Below, one piece after another: positions 8,679 through 18,000 of a stretch of 21,016 bases of DNA. The position numbers and the translations under genes were made by a program. The stretch covers positions 1-21,016 of the forward strand of contig WHUZ01000237.1 of NCBI GenBank assembly GCA_015179045.1, written 5' to 3'. The stretch is from Kalaharituber pfeilii (Eukaryota; Ascomycota; Pezizomycetes; Pezizales; Pezizaceae). The notes below the pieces were generated by a model. The model was not told the DNA's origin. It searched no databases and saw nothing but the letters and a program-made list of their open reading frames with translations. Within the stretch, counting starts at the first letter, position 1. The number at the start of each line of letters is the position of its first letter.

Positions 8679-9085
8679 GCCCTGCGGCGATTCCTTATCA
8701 ATACCAATACCCGTGGTAATAGGCACACGTAACGAAAACATACAAAAATAGTATGGGACAAAGATAATGAATGTACTAATGCATGTGCGTATATAAATAA
8801 AGCTTCTATAATTCGAGTGTATGCATCAAGCTGCATTCCGGATGACACACCCTTCCGTAGTACTGCCCTATCTAAACAATGCGAGAATTAACAGCCAAGC
8901 CTAACGGGTGATCAGTCGGTCAATCAGCATTGGTCTTATGTTCGATTGCAGGGTCAGCGTTTTCCCTTGGCGGGTAAGTCTTTACCTTTAGCCGTAGCAG
9001 CTAATTAGTAGTGGAACCCTTGCCCTTACCACAGTGGTAGGCAAGTTTCCACCTTAGCCATAACACTAGGCTACAAGCTGACAAA
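8679..9085 (+). other. Intergenic stretch, no gene; contains an LTR-edge relic
   Basis: No coding frame is supported. The notable part is 8971-8999, where GTAAGTCTTTACCTTTAGCCGTAGCA closely matches the outer edge of the chromovirus LTR at 14754-14783 (GTAGGTCTTTACCTTTAGCCGTAACATCA). A TATA-like TATATAAATAAAG lies at about 8791-8803. An imperfect inverted repeat (CTTGCCCTTACCAC/GTGGTAGGCAAG) lies at about 9022-9047. Confidence 0.45.
8971..8999 (+). repeat. Edge of a diverged LTR related to the 14165-14783 LTR
   Basis: About 22 of 25 bases match the border of the chromovirus LTR, including the run TCTTTACCTTTAGCCGTA, and the match stops at a CA as an LTR edge should. The sequence to the left shows only weak likeness, so this is at best an old or related solo LTR. 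Confidence 0.4.
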
Positions 9086-10244
9086 ATGGTAGATAATACT
9101 TACGCGAAAGCGGTTGCCTATCTTCATGCAGAAGATTCAAGCATGTCATATCCTGCACAGCTTGTGTATGAAAATGCATGTCAAATCGTGAGTCTATGTC
9201 CAACACAAAATTCTAGCTCCTACTTACATTGTATGAGATCTTCATGATTAATAAATATTAGTTGTGCAAGAAGATTATGGCAATATGGGGATACTTGTTG
9301 CAACTTATCGCAAGCATGTCCCACATCTTTACTCCCTTCGAATGGACGATCATTCAGAGGATCTCAGGTGCAGGTTGAATTGTTACTCCAAGATGACAGG
9401 TTCACTGCAAATAAAACCTCAGACATATGTGGTTAATCTTTCAGTAATGTTTGGAGTATATTTAGTTACATTTTAGCCTTGTTTCACTCTACAATAGGGT
9501 CGCCTAGCTTATTTTGCGTCTCCACAAATAGCTGATATATTGGAAAAATACTTATTCGAGAAGCCTGACCACTACGGCCGGGATCCTATGCTATGGAGCT
9601 ATTTCCAGCCTCTCCGACCGTCACAATCTCACTTGCTGCTACTGCTGTCCTTTGTGCTCTCAACAATCTGCGAACTGGCCAGAATGAACATTCGTTAAAG
9701 CCCGTTCCTTTTGAATCTGATATCTATATCGGTAGGGTACAGAGGAATGTCAGTCTGAGGAATATCTGAAGCTAACATTATTGATTATGATTCTTAGGGC
9801 ACTACAAGGCATTTCAGGAAATATGGGAGAATATATTGCCTGTCCGACGAGAGGCAATTTGTAAGGCCATTTATGAACGAATTGCTTTGCATACTGGGCT
9901 GCGAGCAGATGAGTGGGTCGACATGCACGGACATCAGGATGATTTTGGGGATGACACGAGGATTTAACTGATCTATTACCTAATGACTGCTGAGCAAGGG
10001 AGATTGCTAATGACTAGTGAAGGACACCCTAATCATACGCACAGAGCTGCCACTGGTACACTAGCTAAATTTCCGAAGGCAGATCATCCCACGAGCAAAC
10101 AGGTACGTGATAATACTAAAAATGTACTAGTCAAGGTGATCTAATACCTTTATATTAAACGTCTAGCTATCGCTGTTGTTCCTGCAGAGGACGGAACAGC
10201 TCTGGAAAGCATTCCAGAGGACCGTCCAACGCTGGTCTCCATAG
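9086..10244 (+). pseudogene. Multi-exon gene with DUF6532-like domain, decayed
   Basis: This is a spliced-looking gene. The proposed start is the ATG at 9086 in good context (ACAAAATGG). Proposed exons are 9086-9187, 9262-9428, 9498-9731, 9798-10102 and from 10167. The introns have GTGAGT, GTGGTT, GTAGGG and GTACGT donors, end in AG, are 64-74 bp, and the last two have GCTAAC and CTAAT branch sites. Splicing at 9731/9798 and 10102/10167 keeps the frame. Conceptual segments include FASPQIADILEKYLFEKPD, TVTISLAATAVLCALNNL and YIGHYKAFQEIWENILP. This order (F-x-P-I, then P-x-ISLAATAVxxAL-x-TG, then Y-GHY) resembles DUF6532, a fungal domain of unknown function. Damage: intron 1 joins out of phase, a frameshift lies near 9590-9600, a TAA at 9965-9967 fits CAA to TAA, and a TAG lies at 10242-10244. 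I infer a pseudogene; intron choices are by eye. Confidence 0.55.
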
Positions 10245-11081
10245 GCCGCTGTGTCAGGAACCAGATGACACAGGATAGCTTCATTTCCAGTGCACGGGTC
10301 CGCACGCATCTTAGATTAAATCAAGACCCGGACGCGGTAACTCAGCACCCTGTGGGATTGGGAGAGTTACAGTGCAGTAATAACAACCTAGATGAACATC
10401 AGCATGAAGGCCCTCCACGTAAACGCATAAGAGTAGTAGGGGAGGACCACTGCCTCCCAGCCAGAGCGGCAAGCCATACCCTTCTAACGGAAGCGAGCCA
10501 CATACCCGATCCTCCTAGACATGCTCAAGGTCGTCGCAATCCACACCAAACTCTCTCATGAGTGCCAAAAGAAACAAAGACGATGTTGAAGAAGATGATG
10601 CGGCCTATGACGAAGATTATCATACTTGCCATGAAGGAATTTTGGAAAGCCTAACTGAAGTTGTGGGGACCACTGTGGCGAACAGGCTGATGATGGCGGC
10701 TTGCAGGATGCTGACCTTGAGTCACAGATACCAGCAGTGGTTTTGGAGGGAAACTGGAATGCCTCAGACTCAGATGATGCCCCACGGTCACGGAGGCGGT
10801 CAGGTGCACGTGGCCGTAGCTGTCGAGCCGCAACTCCGATGTGGAGGTCGACCCATATTTGTGGCAGTAATGGTATATTAAACAAAGTACGGCGAGAAAG
10901 AGGTGAGGAGAAGGAGGACAAGATGCGTGAGGAGAGGGATGGTAATGAGGCGAATGGAACGGCTGGCGCGGAAGAGGAGGATGAGGACGAGCAAGATGAG
11001 GAATACGAAGAAGATGAGGAAGACGAGGAGGATAATGATGACGGTCAGAATGATGAGAGCGACGAGGAAGGCGGGCGCTGA
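10245..11081 (+). pseudogene. 3' part of the same gene: NLS-like motif and acidic tail
   Basis: Three open stretches follow in different frames: 10265-10561 (98 codons), 10558-about 10680, and about 10665-11081. The first continues plausibly from the exon at 10167 after a one-base shift (CVRNQMTQDSFISSARVRTHL). It contains PPRKRIRV (about 10411-10434), a good monopartite nuclear signal. The second starts MSAKRNKDDVEEDDAAYDED. The third ends in a long Glu/Asp run (EEEDEDEQDEEYEEDEEDEE) and a TGA at 11079-11081. An acidic, nuclear-type tail after a DUF6532-like domain is a reasonable single protein. The three-way frame change suggests indels, though an undetected intron cannot be excluded for one of the junctions. 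No function is assigned. Confidence 0.45.
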
Positions 11082-11398
11082 TTAGGACCAGCAGGATGAT
11101 TAGGAGGTATATATGTGAAATGCAAAGTTAGGCAGCAATTGACATGATTTGGTGGAGAATAGGCTAATTCTAGTGAGGAATGAGGTTCTTTTGAGAAGGC
11201 AGGGTATATTGTTTGTGCGCATAGTCGATTCAGGGCAGATTTTTTTTTTTTTTTTTTTTTTATCTCATTAATCGCTGGCCGGAGGGCAGATATATTCTTC
11301 ATGTATGGCTACGTTAAACTGAGGCCGAATAATAATGTGTGTACGAGCACAGTCTGTTTATGTAGGTTGTGAACATGGTGTAAGTAATTGTATGTTAT
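11082..11398 (+). other. Intergenic, no gene; contains poly(T)
   Basis: There is no supported coding frame. A run of 22 T lies at 11240-11261. It could be the poly(A) end of a retroposed copy on the minus strand, but the sequence to its right shows no recognisable LINE or SINE body. Confidence 0.5.
11240..11261 (-). repeat. Homopolymer T22 (A22 on the minus strand)
   Basis: There are 22 consecutive T residues. It may be a retroposon tail or a simple repeat; no flanking duplication was found by eye. Confidence 0.6.
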
Positions 11399-11690
11399 GG
11401 ACTGGTCGGATGGTCATAGTGGATGGGTGGGTAGATGGCGGGATGATTGGTAGGCGGGATAACTGGATGTATGATGTCGAAATGGATGACCGAAAGGGAT
11501 AATGGGATGGCTTGGATTGCTTGACGGTCGGATGGACGGTCTGGCTGGATGGACGGCCTCACTGGATGGACGGTCGGATGGACAGTCAGGATGGACGGTC
11601 GGACGGATGGACGGTCGGACGGATGGACAGTCGGGCGGATGGACAGTCTGCCTGCACGGTCGGACGGACGGTCCAATGGACGGACAGAGA
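11399..11690 (+). repeat. GC-rich minisatellite, unit close to GGATGGACGGTC
   Basis: The core at 11521-11686 is built from about 12-base units GGATGGACGGTC with variants (GGACGGACGGTC, GGATGGACAGTC). The left part (11399-11520) is a looser GGATGG/GGGATAA array. Open frames on both strands here (RPSDRPS-type peptides) are only a consequence of the repeat having no stops. Confidence 0.85.
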
Positions 11691-12030
11691 GAACTCAATA
11701 GCGAGTGGGATTGCGAGATGAATAATGAAGGGCCGAGGCATGATCGGGTGGATCTCCTAGATAGACGAGAGTAGGTAAAGCATGTTTACAATATTAAATT
11801 CCTGAAGAGACTCTTGGACCTATTGATTTAGATCAATTGAGACCTGAATAAATATACAAGATGCGGAAGGTGTACTGCCGGTACCAGAGAGACTTGAATG
11901 ATACAGGTTAAATAGTACAAGACTAGGAAAAGTAAGGCAAATTCATGAGAGACCGGGTCAAGCCAAAAATTAGTAAAGCGGACCTGGTTGGACCATGGTC
12001 ATCATTGTATATCAATTTGGACCTGAGGAC
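11691..12030 (+). other. Interval without recognisable features
   Basis: There is no open frame, repeat or motif I can support. It separates the minisatellite from the point where the older gypsy copy becomes recognisable, and may hold its unrecognised, decayed remainder. Confidence 0.4.
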
Positions 12031-12084
12031 CAGGACTGTCCAGAATACTTCAGAACTGGAGATAAAAATTTACTGATGAGACTT

Positions 12085-12240
12085 TCTGTAACTCGGAATC
12101 TGACATTGAGTATATTTGTCTGAAAGGCAGCTTGGTCCCTTCCTCTAGTAGTATTTTATAGTCAATATATTAGTAGGGGGCTAGTGAGTCGGCCTCCTTT
12201 TTATCGAAGAGAGGTAGAAAGTCATAGTATTCTGAGGGTA
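12085..12240 (-). pseudogene. Protease-RT junction of the old gypsy copy
   Basis: The minus strand reads SEYYDFLPLFDKKEAD, SLAPY, a stop, IDYKILLEEGTKLPFRQIYSMSDSELQ. In many gypsy elements this is Y-x-DVF-x-KxxADxLPPHRxYDHxIxLxEGxxPPxGPIYxLSxxEL. The HRP residues are lost to Tyr and a stop (CA to TA type). Nothing of the RT palm follows. Confidence 0.75.
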
Positions 12241-12559
12241 CAAGCTCAAAGGCAGGCTTATTGCTAGTTTCGTAAACAGGAGCAGTGGCAATAATACAGA
12301 TCTGGTTTCTTAGTTATGAAGAGGCTACCTTGAAGGCAGCTCATGATATTATAGCTATCTTGTATTAGATGGGCTTTAAGGGAGTGATATGTCATCGAAC
12401 TGGCAAATAATGGGCTTGACAGTAGCCAGAGGTAAGCTGGATTGTATTCTGTTCCTAATCAATGACTGGGTTATGCTAACATAGCCAGGTTCTTTTAAGT
12501 ATCATGTTCTATCTACCAAGTTTGGTCACTTGAAAAGTAAGTTGTTCCTCGTACTGGTC

Positions 12560-12800
12560 AATAGTGAGCTTTAGGGTGCAGGTATATGTGATATCTCTAA
12601 CGATGGAGATTCTACTATCTACCACCATCAGCTTCTTAGGTCTAGGTTTCAGGGTCATAGGCAGGTTCAGGTTCAGAGCAAGCTCTTGATCAATAAACTA
12701 CAATATAGCACCAAAGTCTATCATACATGTAGATTTTACCGAATCATTAATAATGCAAGACAAAATTAAAGGGTCTTCCTCTCCTAGGTCTCCAGAAACA
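12560..12800 (-). pseudogene. Aspartic protease remnant of the old gypsy copy
   Basis: The reading SGDLGEEDPLILSCIINDSVKS then MIDFGAIL, a TAG, FIDQELALNLNLPMTLKPRP follows the retropepsin pattern xxIDSGAxxxFIDxxxAxxLxLP. The active site reads DFGA at 12707-12724 in place of DSGA (TCT to TTT), and the TAG fits CAG to TAG. Both are C-to-T changes in the coding strand. Confidence 0.78.
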
Positions 12801-12835
12801 GAAACAGATAAAATAAAATAACAAAAATAGTTCCT

Positions 12836-13129
12836 TCAGTTCTTCCTCTTTCTAGCCTTCCTTGAAGTACCTAATTTCTTCTTCCCAGTTCTCTCTATAC
12901 AAACTTTCTTCAAAAAATAGAAACAATTAAGAGAATGCAAAGCAAGAGTAGAGACAGAAGTAGAAATAGAAGCAGAAGCAGAAACAGAAGTAGAGATAGA
13001 AGTAGGAGCAGAAACCGAAACATAGATAGAAGTAGAAGTAGAAACAGAAACAGAGACAGATTCAGAGAAGATGGTGCTAGGTAGCAGTCTGGCACTCTTC
13101 AGTTGGCCATCATGAACTGAAGAGGGCAT
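12836..13129 (-). pseudogene. Ser-X repeat linker between zinc knuckle and protease
   Basis: A 97-codon open stretch contains about 40 residues of alternating Ser (SVSVSVSTSTS, then SISTSVSASASIST), encoded by a six-base AGAAGY/AGARAC-like repeat on the + strand at about 12935-13070. It runs in the same frame into the protease after one TGA (12836-12838). It follows the zinc knuckle after a frameshift near 13120. It is a low-complexity spacer, not a separate gene. Confidence 0.6.
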
Positions 13130-13224
13130 TAGTTTTTTGGGTCAGAGGTGTATAGAGGGGTGGCATCGGCAGGTAGACTAAGGTCAGCGTTGGTGGTCCT
13201 GATTACCTGACGCTTACACAGAGG

Positions 13225-13266
13225 GCAGTAGGTGACCCAGTAGCTAGATTGTATACAGTATATACA
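13225..13266 (-). pseudogene. Gag zinc knuckle, His replaced
   Basis: The motif is CIYCIQSSYWVTYC, which has exact CX2CX4-X-X4C spacing with Tyr in the His position (CAC to TAC would do it). It is preceded by the basic stretch EKKRQRENN and followed by CPLCKRQ-like residues, as in nucleocapsid regions of gypsy Gag. It could not hold zinc in the normal way. Confidence 0.75.
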
Positions 13267-13314
13267 CAAGTTGTTTTCTCGTTGCCTCTTCTTCTCATTA
13301 TCAGAGAGAAGTCC

Positions 13315-14140
13315 TCATTTCTTGCTGACCTGGATCTGAGCTTGAGTAGTAGAGAGGTTCATTGGAATGCTTCCTCTAGGTGTCTGTAAGGTGTATGTGG
13401 TGGCGGGTTTAAGGGCTAAAGTGGAGGTATACAAGGTGCAGTCCTTGTTATCGATACCTATACAGAGTTTGACAAAGATATTAAAGTTAGTAGGCTCATT
13501 TAGGATACTAATAAGATAGTTTTTCACTTGAAACCGGAGCCCGTTCTAGAAGAAGTCAATCTTAGTTTGGTTAATGTATCCAAGTATTGCACCCAGGTGG
13601 GCAAACTTAGCATAGTAGGTAGAACAGTTCTCGTTACTCTACTTCAGGGCCTTGAGCTTTTTTTTAGCAGTAGTCTGAGTATTTGGGTCATCAAAGGTGA
13701 CTCTGAGGGCAGTAATAAAGGCTACATAGTCAGCGAAGGTGACAAGCCCCATTGTATCATTGAAGTGTGGCTGGAACCACTGTCTGACGTTCCCAAATAG
13801 GTAGAATGTAGTATATGTAAGTTTCTTAGTATTTGTATTATACCGGGTAGGATCGGCGTTAAAGACAAGCTGTAGTTGAGTGATAAAGTTCCTGAATTTT
13901 TCCCTGGTTCTGTCGAATGGGGCTGGGTCAGCAACCTTAGGGGCTCGAAATTATTCCTGGGTTTGAGCACTATTCTACGTAATTTTCTGAGAGGATATGG
14001 CAGTAAGTTTCTAATATAAACAGTACTGGAAACTCTGGTAATAGTAATCCATAGGACTTCTACACTTTTGGTTGTACTATGATCGGGGATGTTAAAGTTA
14101 GCCTAGGTTCCTTATAAAGCTGAGATCATTCTGCTGCCAT
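13315..14140 (-). pseudogene. Gag (retrotransposon gag domain) of the old gypsy copy
   Basis: From about 13945 the frame gives ADPAPFDRTREKFRNFITQL, LVFNADPTRYNTNTKKLTYT, LFGNVRQWFQPHF and then LVTFADYVAFITAL. This is the classic Gag core (F-G-x3-F-x-x-F, L-x-G-x-A-x-x-W). Downstream are TYYAKFAHLGAILGYINQTK and NEPTNFNIFVKLCIGIDNKD. At least two stops and one frameshift interrupt it, between about 13530 and 13660. A possible Gag start lies at 14138-14140 (MAAE, then a stop), only 25 bases from the chromovirus LTR. Confidence 0.78.
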
Positions 14141-14288
14141 AGGCAGTGAAAATAAAGATACTAATGTTACTGCCAGAGGCTTCAATGTTGCTAAGCGGTA
14201 GCGATCCGGTGCGAATGGTACGACTAAAAACAAGCGACGAAGAAGAGCGAGCGAAAGGTACGTAATGAACATAGAGTTTGAGTGAAAC

Positions 14289-14311
14289 TTAGGACACCGC
14301 TAGTGTCTTAA
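14289..14311. other. Inverted repeat in the chromovirus LTR near the predicted transcript start
   Basis: The sequence is TTAGGACAC-CGCTA-GTGTCTTAA: a 9-base stem with one imperfect pair and a 5-base loop. The same sequence is unchanged in the other LTR at 20771-20793, although surrounding bases have diverged. It lies about 30 bases downstream of the TATA-like box in element orientation. Confidence 0.5.
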
Positions 14312-14340
14312 TTCTTTATAACTAATGGCGAGCAGCCAGG

Positions 14341-14349
14341 GCTTATATA
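14341..14349 (-). promoter_or_regulatory. TATA-like box in the 3' LTR
   Basis: The minus strand reads TATATAAGC. It is conserved in the 5' LTR at 20823-20831. It is the only good TATA box in the aligned part of the LTR. Confidence 0.55.
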
Positions 14350-14783
14350 GTAAGTGCCCGTCATACATGACTCGTCAATAATTAATAACATGACTGTAAT
14401 ATGATAATACCATCTCGTAAAATAGATAAGTAAATATAGAAACAGTAACGTAATAAAAACATATGATAGCACAGATCCCCTTTCCAAAACCAATAAGCAA
14501 GTGAAGCGTTATCTATGTTGCAACAGTGCATTATTAGTAAAGGTATTGTAAGCGGCGCCGGTTGCAACGTAAGCAACGTGACCGGCACCGTAAGCAACGT
14601 GCATGTATTAGTGCAGTGTACGTACAAGAACCGACACACACGTCTGTGAGGTAACCACCGAACAACCAAAGTGTACCGCGGCTTGCCTAGTATTGATCAG
14701 ATACATCTTAGCAAGTCTTATAACGGTACGGCGGCGGTACCTTCCCGATATTCGGTAGGTCTTTACCTTTAGCCGTAACATCA

Positions 14784-14796
14784 CCCCCCGTCTTAG
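14784..14796 (-). other. Polypurine tract of the chromovirus
   Basis: In element orientation AAGACGGGGGG directly precedes the TG of the 3' LTR. The G6 run at this exact position is typical of gypsy polypurine tracts. Confidence 0.8.
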
Positions 14797-15027
14797 AGGT
14801 CCTTCGTCCCGAAGGCCTACTAAGTCGACCCGAGAGTATCGTTGACCCTTCGGTAGGTTAGTGAAGTTATCTTTTATAGCTAAGCAATTCGGCATACCAT
14901 AATGCATAGTACTTGTTCGTTAATAACTTTTGTATTAACGGCCGATGGTAAGACCGGTGTGTCCTGCACAACAGTATTAGATATGTTAAGTACTAGTTCA
15001 CGTAGTACTCACATGAATTCAAAGCCT
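14797..15027 (-). other. 3' untranslated region between pol and the polypurine tract
   Basis: There is no coding frame I would support. A perfect 8-base hairpin, CGTTAATA-N7-TATTAACG, lies at 14918-14940; its role is unknown. Confidence 0.5.
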
Positions 15028-18000
15028 TTAGACGTTCGGGTCTCTGGGCTTGCGCGGGTTATTCTCATGGAACTCCCTGATGGGTTCAATACCACGTTGA
15101 AGGTTTGCAAGTGGTTCCCATGTATCATCGTCTTCGTTAAACCCTTGCCAACGGATTCGGTATTTGACCTGACCTCGGACTCTTCTACTGTCAACGACAT
15201 GGTCGATATCGTAGTAGAGTTCTTCTTCATCATCGTCGAGGTCCATTTGGTCTTCGTTTCGGACTCGGTATGGCTTTAGAAGGCTGGTGTGGATGACTTT
15301 GTGAAGGCGGATGCCTCGGGGTAAGTCGAGCTCATAAGCGTGCCGACTAACAACTCTCTTGACCTTATAGGGACCAATATACTTATTGCTAAGTACCCTA
15401 TTATTGCCGGCGACAACCCGAAGGTTGCGTCGATCAACAAGGACTTGGTCTCCTACTCGGAACTGACGAGACTTCTCAATGTGAAGTTGAGACCTCTTGT
15501 CATTTATCTTCTTGAGAGTGTTGTGGATGTCGTTATGAACGGTAGTCATCCGATCGAGCCAGTCTTCTGCTGCCGGTGATACGAAGGTATGGTCGTCCGA
15601 GACGTGAATAGTCTTTGGGTTGAATCCGTATAGGCTTTCGAAGGGTGTGTAACCGTGGGTTGATGTGCGCGAGGAGTTGTAAGCGAACTCGGCTAGGGGT
15701 AGCCAAGTAGTCCAACGGTTTTGGCGATCGTGACAGAAGATACGAAGGTATTGCTTCAACGTTTGGATGGCTCTTTCGGAGAGTCCATCGGTTTGGGGAT
15801 GGTGTGCAGTGGAAAGTCGGAGCTTGATGTCAAGCTTGTTGTTTATCTCTTTCCAGCATGCCGAGGCAAATTGCGGACCGCGGTCGGAGGTGATTGCCAG
15901 AGGTAGGCCATGGTGTCGCCATATCTCGTTGATATAAACGGATGCGACATCAGTAGCTGTCCAAGTCGTCTTAGCCGGTATATACCGTTGTACTTTGGTA
16001 AACCGGTCGGTGATGACAAGGATAGCGTTATAGCCTTCCGATTCTGGTAATTCTCCGACGAAGTCCATTGCTATTTCCTCGAAGGGTTTGATACCTGTGG
16101 GCATTGGGATAAGTTGTGTTCTGCGTGGGTGTCTGTCTGCTTTGGCTTTTTGACAGTGAGCACAACTTGCAACGTAGTGTTGGGTATCTTCCTTCCATCC
16201 ATCCCAGTAGAAGTTCCTTGATATTATTTCGTGAGTGCGGTGCACTCCCCAGTGACCAGCGACATCGGAGTCGTGGCATTGCTTCATGACTTCGGGCCGG
16301 TGTTCTTCGGGTACTACCAATAATCCGTCTTCTCTTCTTTCCCAGTTGTCGACGTTGATGCCATCAAGGTCGTAGTCTCGTTCGACAGGTTCTCCATTGA
16401 TTAGAAGTTGCCCGTCTTTGAGTAGTTGCACCTCGAGTCCAGCGGGTTCGTCGCCGGACCTTCTAGTTAATGCATCGGCTTTCCCGTTATCTACTCCTTT
16501 CCGGTAGTGGATAAGGAAGTCAAACTCGCATAGTTTGATATACCAGTTTGCTTGTCGGGAGTTGAGCCTTTGCTTGGAGGCGAAGTAGGTGAGGCCATGA
16601 TGGTCGGTATATATGTCGACGTGGATACCTTGTAGCCAGGTGCGCCATTTGCGGAAGCAGTCGACTATGGCAAGGAGTTCCTTGTCGTGGATGGGATAGT
16701 TGCGTTCCGCAGGATTAAGGGCCCTGGAGTGGAAGTCGATGGGGTGAAGAGTTTTGACGTGGTTGGTAGTATGGTATTGGGAGAGTACGCCTGCAAGAGC
16801 TTGGTTGCTAGCGTCAGTCTCCATGATCGTGGGTAGGGTGCGGTCGTACTGCCGGAGTATTGGTGCGGACGTGAAGGCATCCTTTAATTCATTAAAGGAG
16901 TGTTGTTGTGCTTCAGTCCAGGTAAAAGGTACGTTTCCGGTCAGTTGTGTCAGCGGGCGGGTTTTGGCGCTGTAATTCTGGATGAATCGGCGGTAGTAAT
17001 TTGCAAAACCCAGGAATTTTTGAACCTCCTTCTTTTTTGTTGGTACGGGCCAGTCGGCGATGGCACTAAGTTTCTTCGGGTCCATTTTGATTTCGGACCC
17101 GTTGATGAGGTGGCCGAGGAACATTGTCTCTTTGACGTGGAATTCCGACTTCATGAGGTTGACGGCAAGTCCGTGTTCGGCAAGCTTAGCCAGGACTTGT
17201 TCCACTATCTTTTGGTGTTCCCGTTCGGTCCTTCCCCCATATATTAGTATGTCATCAATGTACCAGACTACTCCGTCGATGTCCTTCAGTATCTCGTCCA
17301 TCATCTCCTGGAACGAGGCAGGGGCATTGATCAATCCGAAGGGCATGACGGTATATTCGAACAAGCCTTTCTTTGTCTTAAAGGCGGTCTTCCATTCGTC
17401 GCCAGACTTGATTCGAATAAGGTAGTAGCCGTTTTTGAGGTCCAATTTGGTAAACCATTTGGCTCCTTGGGTCTTTTCGAGGAGGTCGGTCATTAGTGGT
17501 AGGGGGTATCGGTTTGGGATAGTAAGCTTATTAAGCTGCCGATAGTCCACACATAACCGTAGCGATCCATCCTTCTTCCGAACAAAGAGTATCGGTGCGC
17601 CGGCCGCTGATCGGGACCGTCTAATCTTCCCGGTAGGGAGGTGCTCTTCCAAGTATCTCTTCAGAGCTTCATCTTCCTCCCACGTTGTCTTATATATTGG
17701 GCCATTAGGTACTTTAGCATTAGGGTCTTTAAGTGGGATTTCGTGGTCCCAAGGTCTATGAGGGGGTAATCGGCGAGCCTGTTCTTCGGAAAAAACTTCA
17801 GCGTAACGGGAGTACCGTTCGCGTGCATCAATCATTAGCAGTATATCTCCTTCCTCCCAAGATTCCTTATCCACATCTAAAATAGAAACAGAAGGAAGAT
17901 TAACAAGAGTACAAGGAATAATTAAACCAGAAACATTGTGAACCAGACGCCGATTAGGACAATCCACCGAGAAACCTTTTTCCGACAACCAAGACAATCC

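Larger units (their letters stand above)
12031..14164 (-). mobile_element. Old Ty3/gypsy fragment: gag, protease, start of RT
   Basis: Read right to left, the fragment contains a Gag domain (about 13970-13640), a zinc knuckle (13225-13266), a Ser-rich repeat linker (about 12935-13070), an aspartic protease (about 12560-12800) and the first residues before the RT domain (about 12085-12240). It stops there with no RT palm, RNase H or integrase, so the element is truncated. Stops and frameshifts are frequent and most fit transitions. Its protease-RT junction (YYDFLPLFDKKEAD) differs clearly from that of the neighbouring chromovirus (EVFSEEQARRLPPHRP), so it is a separate family. Its right end is interrupted by the chromovirus LTR at 14165. 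Confidence 0.82.
14165..14783 (-). repeat. 3' LTR of the chromovirus (619 bp)
   Basis: The left edge (TGTTACTGCC) is set by comparison with 20648; the right edge (AACATCA) is set by the adjoining polypurine tract. In element orientation it starts TGATGTTACGG and ends AGTAACA, so the ends are TG...CA with TGTTAC/GTAACA as short inverted ends. The five bases to the left are ACTAA; the matching target duplicate would lie beyond the window. Confidence 0.88.

Noticed and set aside
8239..8848. Several minus-strand frames of 75-119 codons in and beside the copia LTRs
   Set aside because: They lie in LTR sequence, appear in parallel in both LTRs (compare 3423-3749), overlap each other in different frames and show no domain.
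8909..8949. Pol III A-box-like TGATCAGTCGG and B-box-like TGTTCGATTGC, possible tRNA or SINE head
   Set aside because: The boxes are only about 30 bases apart, no cloverleaf or acceptor stem can be drawn, and there is no poly(A) or SINE body.
11395..11774. Long open frames on both strands (RPSDRPS-like and GWTDGRSD-like peptides)
   Set aside because: They follow from the stop-free 12-bp repeat and are open on several frames and both strands at once.
14308..14907. Minus-strand frames of 61-99 codons in the chromovirus LTR (also 20790-21011)
   Set aside because: They are LTR sequence with a promoter and hairpin; the frames are chance openings.
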